Of a stretch of 33,676 nucleotides of DNA, positions 1 to 7,957 are shown in pieces. A program made the translations under genes and the position numbers. The notes beneath the pieces are model-generated. The model saw only the letters and a program-made list of their open reading frames with translations, had not been told where the DNA came from and did not search any database. The DNA lies in assembly GCA_937870755.1 (NCBI GenBank), contig CALMZV010000117.1, positions 1-33,676 on the forward strand. The letters are read 5' to 3'. The number at the start of each line of letters is the position of its first letter. The first letter of the stretch is position 1. The stretch comes from an uncultured Methylocystaceae bacterium. Lineage in GTDB: Bacteria > Pseudomonadota > Alphaproteobacteria > Rhizobiales > Beijerinckiaceae.

Positions 1-594
1 GACGTTTACGTCACCTGCGACGTCTGCAAGGGCAAGCGCTACGACCGCGAGACGCTGGAGGTGAAATATCGCGAGAAGTCGATCGCCGACGTGCTGGACA
101 TGACCGTGGAGGAAGCCGCGCAACTGTTCAAGGCCGTGCCGTCGATCCGCGAAAAGATGGAGACGCTGGCGCGCGTCGGCCTCAGCTACATCAAGGTCGG
201 GCAGCAGGCGACGACCCTGTCGGGCGGCGAGGCGCAGCGCGTGAAACTCGCCAAGGAACTGGCGCGGCGCTCGACGGGCCGCACGCTCTACATTCTCGAC
301 GAGCCGACGACCGGCCTGCATTTCCACGACGTGGCGAAACTCCTCGACGTGCTGCACGAACTGGTGGATCAGGGCAATTCGGTTCTGGTGATCGAGCACA
401 ATCTGGAAGTGGTGAAGACGGCCGACTGGATCGTCGACATGGGACCGGAGGGCGGCGACGGCGGCGGGCGCATCGTGGCGACGGGCGCGCCAGAAGATAT
501 CGCACGGGCGGCCGGCAGCCACACCGGACGTTTCCTGAAAGAACTGATGGCGCGCCGGCCGCAGAAGGCGCGACCGAGCGAAGCGGCGGAGTAG
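1..594 (+). CDS. uvrA: UvrABC excinuclease subunit A, C-terminal part (5' end outside window)
   Basis: UvrA is the DNA-damage-recognising ABC ATPase of nucleotide excision repair; it loads UvrB at lesions in the cytoplasm. The reading frame is open from base 1, so only the last 197 residues are here. It opens with CDVCKGKRY, the second cysteine pair of the C-terminal zinc finger. The ABC signature [15 protein letters not shown] and the Walker B/D-loop [12 protein letters not shown] follow, then the H-loop region [11 protein letters not shown]. It ends with the usual Thr/Gly-rich strand and a short Arg/Lys/Ala tail, and stops with TAG. The gene appears intact at its 3' end. The cupin gene starts four bases after the stop, so the two may be cotranscribed, although no functional link is evident. 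Identification is secure from the motif order; alternatives among ABC ATPases lack this zinc finger. Confidence 0.97.
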   Translation, partial: DVYVTCDVCKGKRYDRETLEVKYREKSIADVLDMTVEEAAQLFKAVPSIREKMETLARVGLSYIKVGQQATTLSGGEAQRVKLAKELARRSTGRTLYILDEPTTGLHFHDVAKLLDVLHELVDQGNSVLVIEHNLEVVKTADWIVDMGPEGGDGGGRIVATGAPEDIARAAGSHTGRFLKELMARRPQKARPSEAAE

Positions 595-598
595 CGCG

Positions 599-994
599 AT
601 GGAGATCAGACGCGGCGGGACGCAACCGTCCGAAAAGGGACCGGCGGACTGGTTCACGGGGTCGGTGCGGATCGATCCCCTGTTCAGCGCGCCCGACCCG
701 GCGCGCGTCGCCTGCGCGAGCGTGACGTTCGAACCCGGCGCGCGCACGGCGTGGCACACCCATCCGCTCGGGCAGACGCTGATCGTCACCGCCGGCTGCG
801 GCTGGGCGCAGCGCGAGGGCGGCCCGGTCGAGGAAATCCGCCCCGGCGACGTGGTGTGGTTCGCGCCCGGCGAAAAACACTGGCACGGCGCGACCGCCAC
901 GACCGCCATGACGCATATCGCCATTCAGGAAAAGCTGAACGGCAGGGCGGTGGACTGGATGGAGCATGTGAGCGACGCGCAATATCGGCGCTGA
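599..994 (+). CDS. single-domain cupin, manganese hydroxynitrile-lyase type
   Basis: A 131-residue single cupin. Metal ligands are visible as H53, H55, Q59 and H94 ([10 protein letters not shown], then PGEKHWHGA). From memory, this is the ligand set and numbering of the Granulicella tundricola cupin hydroxynitrile lyase, which is also 131 residues, and the pocket residues A40, V42 and Q110 coincide too. Known family members bind Mn(II) and can cleave or form cyanohydrins in vitro; their physiological role is unknown, and many homologues are annotated only as cupin or carboxymuconolactone-decarboxylase-associated proteins. The start is the ATG four bases after the uvrA stop and gives the family's MEI-type N-terminus. 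No signal peptide is seen, so it is probably cytoplasmic. Family and fold are firm; cyanohydrin activity is an inference from residue identity. Confidence 0.88.
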   Translation: MEIRRGGTQPSEKGPADWFTGSVRIDPLFSAPDPARVACASVTFEPGARTAWHTHPLGQTLIVTAGCGWAQREGGPVEEIRPGDVVWFAPGEKHWHGATATTAMTHIAIQEKLNGRAVDWMEHVSDAQYRR

Positions 995-1071
995 AGAGAT
1001 CGTTTGCATACCGGCGCGGCGCGGCGCAGATTTTCCCGATCGCCTCGGCAGCGGGGCGCGGGAGGAACGCC

Positions 1072-1509
1072 ATGCTCACACGACGCGGATTTTCCGGCGG
1101 GTTCGCCGGCATCGCAGGCTGCATCCTGTGCGAGATTTCGACCGGCTTCCTGGCGACCGAGGTTTCGGCGCAGACGGCGCCGGCCCCCACGCCCGGCGTG
1201 CGGCGCAAGGTGCTGTCGCAGGTGGACGGACCGGCCCCCGGCTACACGACCGTCATCATCGAGGGCGAGATCGACCCCGGCGCGCTCGTGGCGCGGCATA
1301 CCCACCCCGGCATCGAATCGGGCTACATCATCGAAGGGGCGCTCGAACTGCCGGTCGATGGCCAGCCCACACGCGTGCTGAAGGCCGGCGACGGGTTTCA
1401 GGTTCCGGCCAACACGCCCCATGCCGGCTCCAGAAACGGCGACAAACTGACCCGGTTCACCTCCACCTACGTGGTCGAAAAGGGCAAGCCGCTCGCATCG
1501 CCCGCCTGA
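1072..1509 (+). CDS. exported cupin-domain protein with Tat-like signal
   Basis: A 145-residue protein. The N-terminus TRRGFSGGFAGIAGC has the twin-arginine pattern (T-R-R-x-F) followed by a hydrophobic stretch and an AQT-type cleavage region near residue 34, so export by Tat is likely; TatABC is encoded in this window. The mature part is one cupin barrel: H76 and H78 (RHTHPG), E82 (IESGY) and H117 (NTPHAG) form the expected metal site. It differs from the preceding cupin in sequence and targeting, so the two are not a recent duplication. The ATG at 1072 is preceded by GGGAGGAA, a good ribosome-binding site, which decides the start. Substrate unknown; homologues are simply called cupin-domain proteins. 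Confidence 0.85.
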   Translation: MLTRRGFSGGFAGIAGCILCEISTGFLATEVSAQTAPAPTPGVRRKVLSQVDGPAPGYTTVIIEGEIDPGALVARHTHPGIESGYIIEGALELPVDGQPTRVLKAGDGFQVPANTPHAGSRNGDKLTRFTSTYVVEKGKPLASPA

Positions 1510-1788
1510 TCGCGGCTCAGGACGGCTTCGCGTCCTGCGACAATTCGCGCTGCGGTGCACCTATGCACAATTCGCGGTCCGAGGCTGCGAATTGGTCCCA
1601 TATTGGCCACATATCGCGACAACCCCAGCCGTTCCCTGCGAATTTCGCCCGCAAGCCATCCATATTATGCATAGCTGGGTCGCGAAATAGCAACCTTCTA
1701 TTAGTTTCGACATGATCTATATTGCATCGCATCAAACGACGACCCGGGCCGTTATGCCGGGCCGCCAATGCGGTTCAGGAGAACTCCC

Positions 1789-1944
1789 ATGTCGATTAAG
1801 GACATCGCTCACAAGATTCAGGAATGGCGCCGCTATCGCGCGTCGGTTCGGGAACTGTCCCAGCTGACGGATCGCGAGTTGCACGACCTCGGCCTGAACC
1901 GGGCCGAAATCGAGTATGTCGCGAAGAAGGCTTCGCATTTCTGA
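1789..1944 (+). CDS. DUF1127 (YjiS-like) small protein
   Basis: A 51-residue protein, MSIKDIAHKIQEW..., with the DUF1127 pattern: an aromatic/basic helix (EWRRYRASVREL), then LTDRELHDLGLNRAEIEYVA. The C-terminal half of this family (L-x-D-R-E-L-x-D-[IL]-G-[LI]-x-R) is an Arg/Leu-rich helical motif; in other alphaproteobacteria DUF1127 proteins have been linked to RNA binding, phosphate and carbon metabolism, and stress. CAGGAGAA lies 7 bases before the ATG. The 279 bp upstream is AT-richer than the surroundings and holds CTATATT at 1717-1723, a possible -10 without a convincing -35. A strong terminator follows, so the gene is probably monocistronic and well transcribed. Family call is firm; function here is unknown. 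Confidence 0.9.
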   Translation: MSIKDIAHKIQEWRRYRASVRELSQLTDRELHDLGLNRAEIEYVAKKASHF

Positions 1945-2000
1945 TCCTCTCGCATGACGCCGTGGTCGGACTTCCTCCCATTCCGACCCTCCGACATGCC

Positions 2001-2040
2001 GCGCCCGCCGGATTCCTCCCCCCGGCGGGCGCTTTCTTTT
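2001..2040 (+). terminator. Rho-independent terminator after the DUF1127 gene
   Basis: An 11-bp perfect stem, GCGCCCGCCGG (2001-2011) with CCGGCGGGCGC (2022-2032), encloses a 10-base loop and is followed by TTTCTTTT. It sits 57 bases after the DUF1127 stop and before trmFO, so it insulates the two genes. Confidence 0.9.
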
Positions 2041-2078
2041 GTGGCGGGCCGGAGCGCGGATAGATAGGGTCCGGCCCC

Positions 2079-3497
2079 ATGTCAAAACCCGTTCATGTCA
2101 TCGGCGGCGGCCTCGCCGGCTGTGAGGCCAGCTGGCAGATTGCTCAGGCCGGCGTTCCGGTCGTGCTGCACGAAATGCGCCCGGTGCGGGTCACGCCCGC
2201 CCACCAGACCGCGGCTCTGGCCGAACTCGTCTGCTCCAATTCCTTCCGCTCGGACGATGCGCAGACAAACGCCGTCGGCGTGCTTCACCGTGAAATGCGG
2301 GCGATGGATTCGCTCATCATGCGCGCGGCGGACGCCGAACAGGTGCCGGCCGGCGGGGCGCTGGCGGTCGACCGGGAACGCTTCGCAGACGCGGTATCGG
2401 CCGCGATCCAGTCTCACACCCTGATTCAGGTCGTTCGCGAGGAGATTCCGAATCTTCCGCCAACCGACTGGGATAGCGTGATTATTTCTACGGGGCCGCT
2501 GACCTCGCCGGGGCTGGCGGACGCGGTCGCGCGGCTGACGGGAGCGGAAGGACTCGCCTTTTTCGACGCCATCGCGCCGATCGTCCATCGCGACACCATC
2601 GACATGGATGTCGCCTGGTTCCAGTCGCGCTACGACAAGGCGGGGCCTGGCGGCACGGGCGCCGACTACATCAACTGCCCGCTCACGCGCGACCAGTACG
2701 AGGCCTTCGTCGACGCGCTGATCGCCGGCGAGAAGACCGAGTTTCGCGACTGGGAGCTGACCAGCGCTGGCAAGGCGACGCCCTATTTCGACGGCTGCCT
2801 GCCGATCGAGGTGATGGCCGAACGCGGACGCGAGACGCTACGCCACGGGCCGATGAAACCGTTCGGCCTGACCAATCCGCACAACCCCGCCGCCAAGCCT
2901 TACGCCGTCGTGCAACTGCGGCAGGACAACGCGCTCGGCACGCTCTACAACATCGTCGGCTTTCAGACGAAGCTGAGACACGGCGCGCAGACCGCCATTT
3001 TCCGCGCCATTCCGGGGCTGGAGCGCGCCGAATTCGCGCGGCTCGGCGGCATCCATCGCAATTCGTATCTCAACTCCCCGTCCCTGCTCGATCGTCGGCT
3101 GCGGTTGAAGGCCGACCCGCGCCTGCGATTCGCCGGGCAGATCACCGGCTGCGAAGGCTATGTCGAAAGCGCCGCGGTCGGACTGATCGCAGGCCGGATG
3201 GCGGCGGCCGAACGGCAGGGGCGCGCGCTCGATCCGCCGCCGGCCACCACCGCCATCGGCGCGCTTCTCAACCACATCACCGGCGGCCATGTGACGACGA
3301 TCGACGCAGGGCCGCGCTCGTTCCAGCCGATGAACGTCAATTTCGGGCTTTTTCCGCCGCTGACCGAAGCGCCCAAAGCCGATGACGGGCGGCGGCTGCG
3401 CGGGCCGGAGAAGGCGCGGGCGAAGAAACAGGCGCTGTCGGCGCGCGCGGCGCGCGATCTCGACAGGTGGCTGTGCGGCGGACCTGTTCCGGAATGA
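2079..3497 (+). CDS. trmFO: methylenetetrahydrofolate-tRNA-(uracil-5-)-methyltransferase TrmFO
   Basis: TrmFO makes 5-methyluridine-54 in the T-loop of tRNA, using methylenetetrahydrofolate as carbon donor and FAD as reductant. The 472-residue product has the N-terminal dinucleotide-binding motif [14 protein letters not shown] (residues 7-20). The conserved cysteine motif [11 protein letters not shown] contains C52, and [12 protein letters not shown] contains C200; these correspond to the two active-site cysteines known in Bacillus TrmFO. The C-terminal region contains the expected [16 protein letters not shown] and NFGLFPPL segments. Length and motif order fit the full family. It lies behind a terminator, so it has its own promoter. 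It converges on the gene on the minus strand with a 7-bp gap, where a small 6-bp hairpin (3499-3514) followed by TTT could end transcription. Confidence 0.97.
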   Translation: MSKPVHVIGGGLAGCEASWQIAQAGVPVVLHEMRPVRVTPAHQTAALAELVCSNSFRSDDAQTNAVGVLHREMRAMDSLIMRAADAEQVPAGGALAVDRERFADAVSAAIQSHTLIQVVREEIPNLPPTDWDSVIISTGPLTSPGLADAVARLTGAEGLAFFDAIAPIVHRDTIDMDVAWFQSRYDKAGPGGTGADYINCPLTRDQYEAFVDALIAGEKTEFRDWELTSAGKATPYFDGCLPIEVMAERGRETLRHGPMKPFGLTNPHNPAAKPYAVVQLRQDNALGTLYNIVGFQTKLRHGAQTAIFRAIPGLERAEFARLGGIHRNSYLNSPSLLDRRLRLKADPRLRFAGQITGCEGYVESAAVGLIAGRMAAAERQGRALDPPPATTAIGALLNHITGGHVTTIDAGPRSFQPMNVNFGLFPPLTEAPKADDGRRLRGPEKARAKKQALSARAARDLDRWLCGGPVPE

Positions 3498-3504
3498 CGA
3501 TCGG

Positions 3505-4389
3505 TCAGCCGATCTTTCGCATGAACCTCCGCACGCCGGTCCACATGGCCCACTGGCGGCGCCATTGGGCGACCGCGACATCCGTCGAGAACGGATGGTA
3601 GTCGGCGCGCTCCATCGCCTTGAGATAGAGCGGCGCCACGGCGAGCGGCGCGAAGGCGACGCGGGCCTGCGGCTCGACTCCGGCGATCGCCTCCAGCGCC
3701 TGATCGTGGCGCCGGCGCGCGAGCGCGCGCAGGTCGCGCAGCGCCTCGACAAGACCCGGCGCCGCGGGCCGCACGATGGCGGCCGCCGTCGCCACGCCGC
3801 GGGCCGCCAGCACGTCGGTCGGGACATAGAGCCGTCCCTGCGCCGCGTGGAACGGAAAGGCGCGGATGAGGCCGGTGAGCGCATAGGCGACGCCGGCGTA
3901 GCCCGCCGCGTCGGCGCCGCCCGGTTCGCCGCCCCCGGCCAGCACGATCGTGGCCAGACGGAACAGCAGCGACGAGGTCGCGCCGCAATAGGCTTCGAGC
4001 GCCTCCACGTCCGGAAACGGCTCGTCGTACAGATCGAACCTGCGCGCCTCGATGAGACTCGTGAAAGCCGCGCGGGGCAGTTTGAACGTGAAGATCGTGT
4101 CGATCAGAGCGCTGGCGACCGGATGCGCGCGCACGTCGCCGCGCGTCTCGCCCTCGATGGCGTCCACCCACCATTGCATGCGGATTTCGCCGGGGCCGGG
4201 ATCGCTGACGTTCTCGCGCACCCGCGCGATCTCGAGCGCGAAGGCGTAGATGGCGTGCAGATGTTTGCGCGCGGCGTCCGGCGCGAAAAGACAGGCGAGC
4301 CACCGGTCGCGGTCGTGTTCGTAGAGCAGCGCGCCGCAGTGCTCGTAGTGGGCGGCGAGGCGGTCGGCGGACGGGGTTGGCTCGTTCAT
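3505..4389 (-). CDS. squalene/phytoene-synthase-like protein lacking the catalytic Asp motifs (NDUFAF6-type)
   Basis: A 294-residue all-alpha protein of the squalene/phytoene synthase fold. True synthases carry two Asp-rich motifs that bind Mg-diphosphate. Here the first site reads YAFALEIARVREN (48-60) and the second LTGLIRAFPFHAAQGRLYVP (171-190), so both lack the aspartates. The pattern RVRENVS...EIRMQWWVDAIEG and the LIRAFPFH...YVPTDV block match, from memory, mitochondrial complex I assembly factor NDUFAF6. It should therefore be a non-catalytic member, plausibly acting in NADH dehydrogenase assembly, rather than a carotenoid or hopanoid enzyme. It is the last gene of the yajC-secD-secF-Mth938 run, next to an NDUFAF3-like gene. 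Automated annotation will probably call it phytoene synthase; I consider that misleading. Confidence 0.85.
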   Translation of the reverse strand: MNEPTPSADRLAAHYEHCGALLYEHDRDRWLACLFAPDAARKHLHAIYAFALEIARVRENVSDPGPGEIRMQWWVDAIEGETRGDVRAHPVASALIDTIFTFKLPRAAFTSLIEARRFDLYDEPFPDVEALEAYCGATSSLLFRLATIVLAGGGEPGGADAAGYAGVAYALTGLIRAFPFHAAQGRLYVPTDVLAARGVATAAAIVRPAAPGLVEALRDLRALARRRHDQALEAIAGVEPQARVAFAPLAVAPLYLKAMERADYHPFSTDVAVAQWRRQWAMWTGVRRFMRKIG

Positions 4390-4445
4390 GGCAGTCTTCG
4401 CGCGCGCCTGCCGGCGCCTTTCCGAATCATCGCCCCCACGGCTTG

Positions 4446-4523
4446 CCTCTCACCCTACCCTCTCCCCGCAGGCGGAGAGAGGGGCCCCTCACCCTACCCT
4501 CTCCCGGCAGGCGGGAGCGGGCG
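4446..4523. repeat. two tandem 39-bp palindromic (REP-like) units
   Basis: TCACCCTACCCTCTCCC occurs at 4450-4466 and again at 4489-4505, a 39-base period. Each unit carries a small hairpin: CTCTCC/GGAGAG around 4460-4479, and CTCCCG/CGGGAG around 4501-4517. It occupies most of the 142-bp gap between the Mth938-like and synthase-like genes. Similar C-rich palindromes are widespread intergenic repeats in proteobacteria; a divergent pair also occurs at 28886-28945. Confidence 0.8.
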
Positions 4524-4531
4524 CAGACTTG

Positions 4532-4912
4532 TCAGACCGCGATGAGAGCCGCCGCGACCCGGCGGCGTTCGCCGAGCAGAATGTTGTAGGTGCGCGCGGC
4601 CGCGCCCGTGGCCATGGGCTCGGCGACAATTCCGGCGGCTCTGAGGGTCTCGCGCACGGGCCGGGCGAGCGGGGCGAGATCGCGCCCCGTGCCGACGAGC
4701 AGATGTTCGATCAACCCTCTCTCCTCGGCCAACACGCGCGCCAGACTGGCTGCGTCGATGTCGGCGGCCTGTCTCACGTCCCACGCGTAGAGGCCCGACG
4801 GCAACGCCAGCAGCGAACCGCGATGCGACATGTCCGCGAATTTGAAACCGCCGGCGCCGTAGGCGTCGATCGGATGCTGGCCGGGCAGGAAACCTTCGTG
4901 CGGCGCGCTCAT
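4532..4912 (-). CDS. Mth938-like domain protein (NDUFAF3 homologue)
   Basis: A 126-residue protein with the Mth938/DUF498 pattern. PIDAYGAGGFKFADMSHRGS (14-33) is the signature, followed by LLVGTGRDL (71-79) and PMATGAAARTYNILLGERR (99-117). Mitochondrial NDUFAF3, a complex I assembly factor, belongs to this family. No enzymatic residues or signal peptide are seen. Its ATG overlaps the secF stop codon (ATGA), so it is translationally coupled to secF. Placement beside secDF is, to my knowledge, a recurrent alphaproteobacterial arrangement and has been used to argue for a role near membrane insertion of respiratory subunits. The following gene is NDUFAF6-like, strengthening that reading. Biochemical role in bacteria remains unproven. 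Confidence 0.9.
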   Translation of the reverse strand: MSAPHEGFLPGQHPIDAYGAGGFKFADMSHRGSLLALPSGLYAWDVRQAADIDAASLARVLAEERGLIEHLLVGTGRDLAPLARPVRETLRAAGIVAEPMATGAAARTYNILLGERRRVAAALIAV

Positions 4913-5853
4913 CAGACCGCCTCGACCGCCGCCTCCTCCTCCCGCGCCTCGCGCGCATGTTCGGTGCGCAGCCCGAGATAGATCAGCATCGGCGAACAGA
5001 TGAAGATCGAGGAATAGACCGCCACGCACACGCCCCAGGTCATGGCCAGCGAGAACGAACGGATGACCTGTCCGCCGAACAGCACCAGCGAAAACAGCGC
5101 CAGCAACACGGTGGTCGCGGTCATGAGGGTGCGCGGCAGAACGGCGTTGATCGACATGTCGATCAACTCGTGGGTCGGCATGCGCTTGTACTTGCGCATC
5201 ATCTCGCGAATGCGGTCGAGCACCACGACCGTCTCGTTCAGCGAATAGCCGACAATGGTGAGAATGGCGGCGATGGACGTGGTGTTGAATTCCAGATGCG
5301 TGAGCGAAAAGAAGCCGACCGTCAGCAAGAGGTCGTGCATGGTGGCGATGACCGCGGCGATGGCGAATTGCCACTCGAACCGGAACCATAGATAGGCCAG
5401 CACCGCGATGATCGACACCACGACGCCGAGCGTGCCCGACTGCACCAGCTCGCCGGAAACGCGCGGGCCGACGACTTCGGTGCGGCGGATTTCGTAGCCG
5501 TCGCTGACCGCGTCGCGCACCTTTTCGACGGCCGCGGCCTGCGCCGCGTCGCCGCCCGGCTGCACGGCGAACCGGAACGTGACGTCCGACTGGGCGCCGA
5601 AGCTCTGCACCTCGACTTCGCCGATGGCGAGGCGTTCGCCCAGATGCCGCAGCATGGCCAGATCGGCCTGGCCCTGTTTGGCGCGCAGTTCCATCAGCGT
5701 GCCGCCGGCGAAGTCGATGCCGAAATTCATGCCGAGCGTAAGGAACAACGCCACCGAAATCAGCGAGAGCAGCGCGGAGAACGGATAGCTCACGCGGCGG
5801 AACCGCATGAACGGGAATTTGGTGTTTTCCGGCGTGAGACGCAGGAGTTTCAT
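4912..5853 (-). CDS. secF: protein translocase subunit SecF
   Basis: SecF partners with SecD in the inner membrane and uses the proton-motive force to help pull preproteins out of SecYEG. The 313-residue product has an N-terminal transmembrane helix (about 24-42) followed by the family motif GIDFAGGT (45-52). A periplasmic domain precedes five more helices, and the fourth-helix motif reads GYSLNETVVVLDRIRE (202-217), the SecF version of the RND-type signature. The C-terminus is a short Glu/Ala-rich cytoplasmic tail. It follows secD by 15 bp and overlaps the next gene by an ATGA junction, so it lies inside one transcription unit. Length and topology are normal. Confidence 0.97.
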   Translation of the reverse strand: MKLLRLTPENTKFPFMRFRRVSYPFSALLSLISVALFLTLGMNFGIDFAGGTLMELRAKQGQADLAMLRHLGERLAIGEVEVQSFGAQSDVTFRFAVQPGGDAAQAAAVEKVRDAVSDGYEIRRTEVVGPRVSGELVQSGTLGVVVSIIAVLAYLWFRFEWQFAIAAVIATMHDLLLTVGFFSLTHLEFNTTSIAAILTIVGYSLNETVVVLDRIREMMRKYKRMPTHELIDMSINAVLPRTLMTATTVLLALFSLVLFGGQVIRSFSLAMTWGVCVAVYSSIFICSPMLIYLGLRTEHAREAREEEAAVEAV

Positions 5854-5868
5854 GTTCGTCCTCCCGCG

Positions 5869-7461
5869 TCAGATCGGCAGTTTGGTCGGGCGCGCGTACC
5901 GGTACCACACCGCAATCATCATTCGCGTCATGGTCACGGCCGTCACCACCGTCGTCAGAATGCCGAGCGCCAGCGACACCGCGAAGCCGCGCACCGGTCC
6001 CGAACCCAGGAAGTAGAGAATGGCGGCGGCCACGAACATCGTGACGTTGGAATCGATGATGGTCGCGAACGCGCGTTTGAAGCCCGCGTCGAGCGACGAC
6101 AGGATGGAGCGGCCGAGATGGTTCTCCTCGCGAATGCGCTCGTAGATCAGTACGTTGGAATCGACCGCCATGCCGATCGTGAAGACGATGCCGGCGATGC
6201 CGGGCAACGTGAGCGTCGCGCCCAGCATGATGAGCGCGGCGAAGATGAAGACGATGTGGATGAACAGCGCGATGTTCGCGAACACCCCGAAGACGCCGTA
6301 GGTGACGAGCATGTAGAGCGCCACCAGCGCGGCCGCGACATAAGACGCGATCTTGCCGGCCTGAATCGAATCCTGCCCCAGGCCCGGCCCGACCGTGCGC
6401 TCCTCCACGATGGTGAGCTTGGCCGGCAGCGCGCCGGCGCGCAGAAGAATCGCCAGATTGTTGGCCTGTTCGACCGTGAAGCGGCCGGAAATCTGCCCGG
6501 AGCCGCCCGTGATGGCGGTGAGAATGCGCGGCGCGGAGATGACCTTGCCGTCCAGAACGATGGCGAACGGACGACCGACGTTCTTGGACGTCACCTCGCC
6601 GAATTTCTGGCCGCCGCGGATGTTGAAGCGGAAATTGACGACCGGCTCGCCGTTGCGCTGGTCGAATCCGGGCTGGGCGTCGGTCAGATCCTCGCCCTGC
6701 ACCATCACCTGTTTCTCGACCGGAATCTGCCCGCCCTCGACCTGTTCGAGCGTCTCGACATCGGCGGGATTGGCGCCGGGGTCGGCGACGAGCCGGAATT
6801 CCAGTTTCGCGGTCGTGCCGAGAATTTCCTTCAGCTTGCCGGGGTCCTGCAGGCCCGGCACCTGCACAAGAATGCGGTCCGCCCCCTGGCGCTGGATGTT
6901 CGGTTCGGTGGTGCCGAGCGCGTCGACGCGCCGGCGCAGCACCTCGATCGACTGATCGACCGCGCGGCGCACCTTGTCGGCCACGCCGGCCTCGGTCACC
7001 GTCGCCTGCACCAGTCCGTCGCCGGAGGCGTTGACCTCGACCGAGGGGCCGCCCTGCGAGCCGAGCAACACGTTGCCGGTCGTCGTGCCCACGTTGCGCA
7101 GCTTCGGCAGGGCGCGCGTCGCGTCCGCCGGATTGGTCAGACGGAACTGCACGCCACGCGCCTGCATGGCGATGCCGCCGGTGATCGGGATGCGATCCTC
7201 GCGCAGAATGCGCCGCACGTCGTCGCGCAGGTTCTCCACCTGCGTGCGCGTGACCGCCGCGGAATCCACCTCCAGCAGCACGTGGCTGCCGCCCTGCAGA
7301 TCGAGACCGAGCACGATGGTCTTGGCGGGCAGCCATTTGGGCAGGCCCGCGCGCAACGAGTCGAGCGCGCCGGTCGACAGGAGCGAGGGAACGAGAATCA
7401 GCAGCGCCAGCAGCGACATGCCGACGATGGAGACGACTTTCCAGGGTGCGAAGCGAAGCAT
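5869..7461 (-). CDS. secD: protein translocase subunit SecD
   Basis: SecD is the larger half of the SecDF proton-driven export motor. The 530-residue protein begins with a basic N-terminus and a helix at about 8-29. The D1 motif LGLDLQGGSH lies at 51-60. The large periplasmic region contains GLQDPGKLKEILG and the D4-type block GGSGQISGRFT. The C-terminal membrane half contains the motif GMAVDSNVLIYERIREE, where the Asp and Arg are the conserved proton-path residues. Separate secD and secF genes are used rather than a fusion. It lies 22 bp downstream of yajC, and the promoter in front of yajC probably drives the whole run down to the NDUFAF6-like gene. Confidence 0.97.
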   Translation of the reverse strand: MLRFAPWKVVSIVGMSLLALLILVPSLLSTGALDSLRAGLPKWLPAKTIVLGLDLQGGSHVLLEVDSAAVTRTQVENLRDDVRRILREDRIPITGGIAMQARGVQFRLTNPADATRALPKLRNVGTTTGNVLLGSQGGPSVEVNASGDGLVQATVTEAGVADKVRRAVDQSIEVLRRRVDALGTTEPNIQRQGADRILVQVPGLQDPGKLKEILGTTAKLEFRLVADPGANPADVETLEQVEGGQIPVEKQVMVQGEDLTDAQPGFDQRNGEPVVNFRFNIRGGQKFGEVTSKNVGRPFAIVLDGKVISAPRILTAITGGSGQISGRFTVEQANNLAILLRAGALPAKLTIVEERTVGPGLGQDSIQAGKIASYVAAALVALYMLVTYGVFGVFANIALFIHIVFIFAALIMLGATLTLPGIAGIVFTIGMAVDSNVLIYERIREENHLGRSILSSLDAGFKRAFATIIDSNVTMFVAAAILYFLGSGPVRGFAVSLALGILTTVVTAVTMTRMMIAVWYRYARPTKLPI

Positions 7462-7483
7462 CGGCCGGTCTCGCGCGCGCCGG

Positions 7484-7831
7484 TCAGGCCGCGGTGTCCT
7501 TCACGGGTTCGCCCTTGGAGCGCACCTCGGCGACCATCTGGCGCATGACGCGCACACGCACGTTTGGCGCGATTTCCAGTTCGATCTCAGAGCCTTCGGC
7601 GACTTTCGTCACCTTGCCGATGATGCCGCCGGACGTGACGACCGTGTCCCCGCGCCGGATGGAGGAGATCATGTCCTGCGCCTCTTTCGCACGGCGCTGC
7701 TGCGGCCGGATGATGAGGAAATACATGATGACCATGATGATGGCGAACGGCGCCATCTGCAGGATGATGTCCGCGCCGCCGGCGGCCGGCGCGCCGGCGG
7801 TCTGGGCGAAGGCAGGCGAAATGAAGTTCAT
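7484..7831 (-). CDS. yajC: preprotein translocase accessory subunit YajC
   Basis: YajC associates with SecDF in the inner membrane. The 115-residue product starts with a short periplasmic Ala/Gly-rich segment. One transmembrane helix spans about 24-42 and runs into the hallmark IRPQQRRAKE (41-50). The cytoplasmic domain then contains GDTVVTSGGIIGKV (61-74), all as expected. Preceding the ATG on the minus strand is a GAGAGGCCC stretch as ribosome site. It is the first gene of yajC-secD-secF-Mth938-like-NDUFAF6-like. The candidate promoter at 7903-7930 would give a leader of roughly 65 bases. Confidence 0.97.
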   Translation of the reverse strand: MNFISPAFAQTAGAPAAGGADIILQMAPFAIIMVIMYFLIIRPQQRRAKEAQDMISSIRRGDTVVTSGGIIGKVTKVAEGSEIELEIAPNVRVRVMRQMVAEVRSKGEPVKDTAA

Positions 7832-7902
7832 GGGCCTCTCGTCAGTCCCGTCTGCATTTTCGGAATTTGGCGGTCGCCGGAACGGGCCGGGAACGCGCGC
7901 GG

Positions 7903-7930
7903 ACTATAGCCATAAGCCGTCCAAAGGCAA
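7903..7930 (-). promoter_or_regulatory. candidate sigma-70 promoter of the yajC-secDF operon
   Basis: On the minus strand TTGCCT (7930-7925) and TATAGT (7908-7903) are separated by 16 bases. The -10 matches the consensus at five of six positions and the -35 at four. It is the only good pair in the 126-bp gap upstream of yajC. Confidence 0.5.
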
Positions 7931-7957
7931 TGGCGCGAACACGCGGGCAGGCCGCGC

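Noticed and set aside
1583-1597. A 15-base word, GGCTGCGAATTGGTC, shared with 21901-21915 in another intergenic region
   Set aside because: One 15-base match is roughly what chance allows among all word pairs in a window this long, and no symmetry or further similarity surrounds it.
3505-4389. Annotation as an active phytoene or squalene synthase
   Set aside because: Both Asp-rich motifs needed for Mg-diphosphate binding are absent and no other carotenoid or hopanoid gene is near.
4532-7336. Very long minus-strand open frame across secD and secF in another frame
   Set aside because: It is low-complexity Arg/Gly/His-rich sequence typical of GC-rich shadow frames; only its last 126 codons, the Mth938-like gene, are real.
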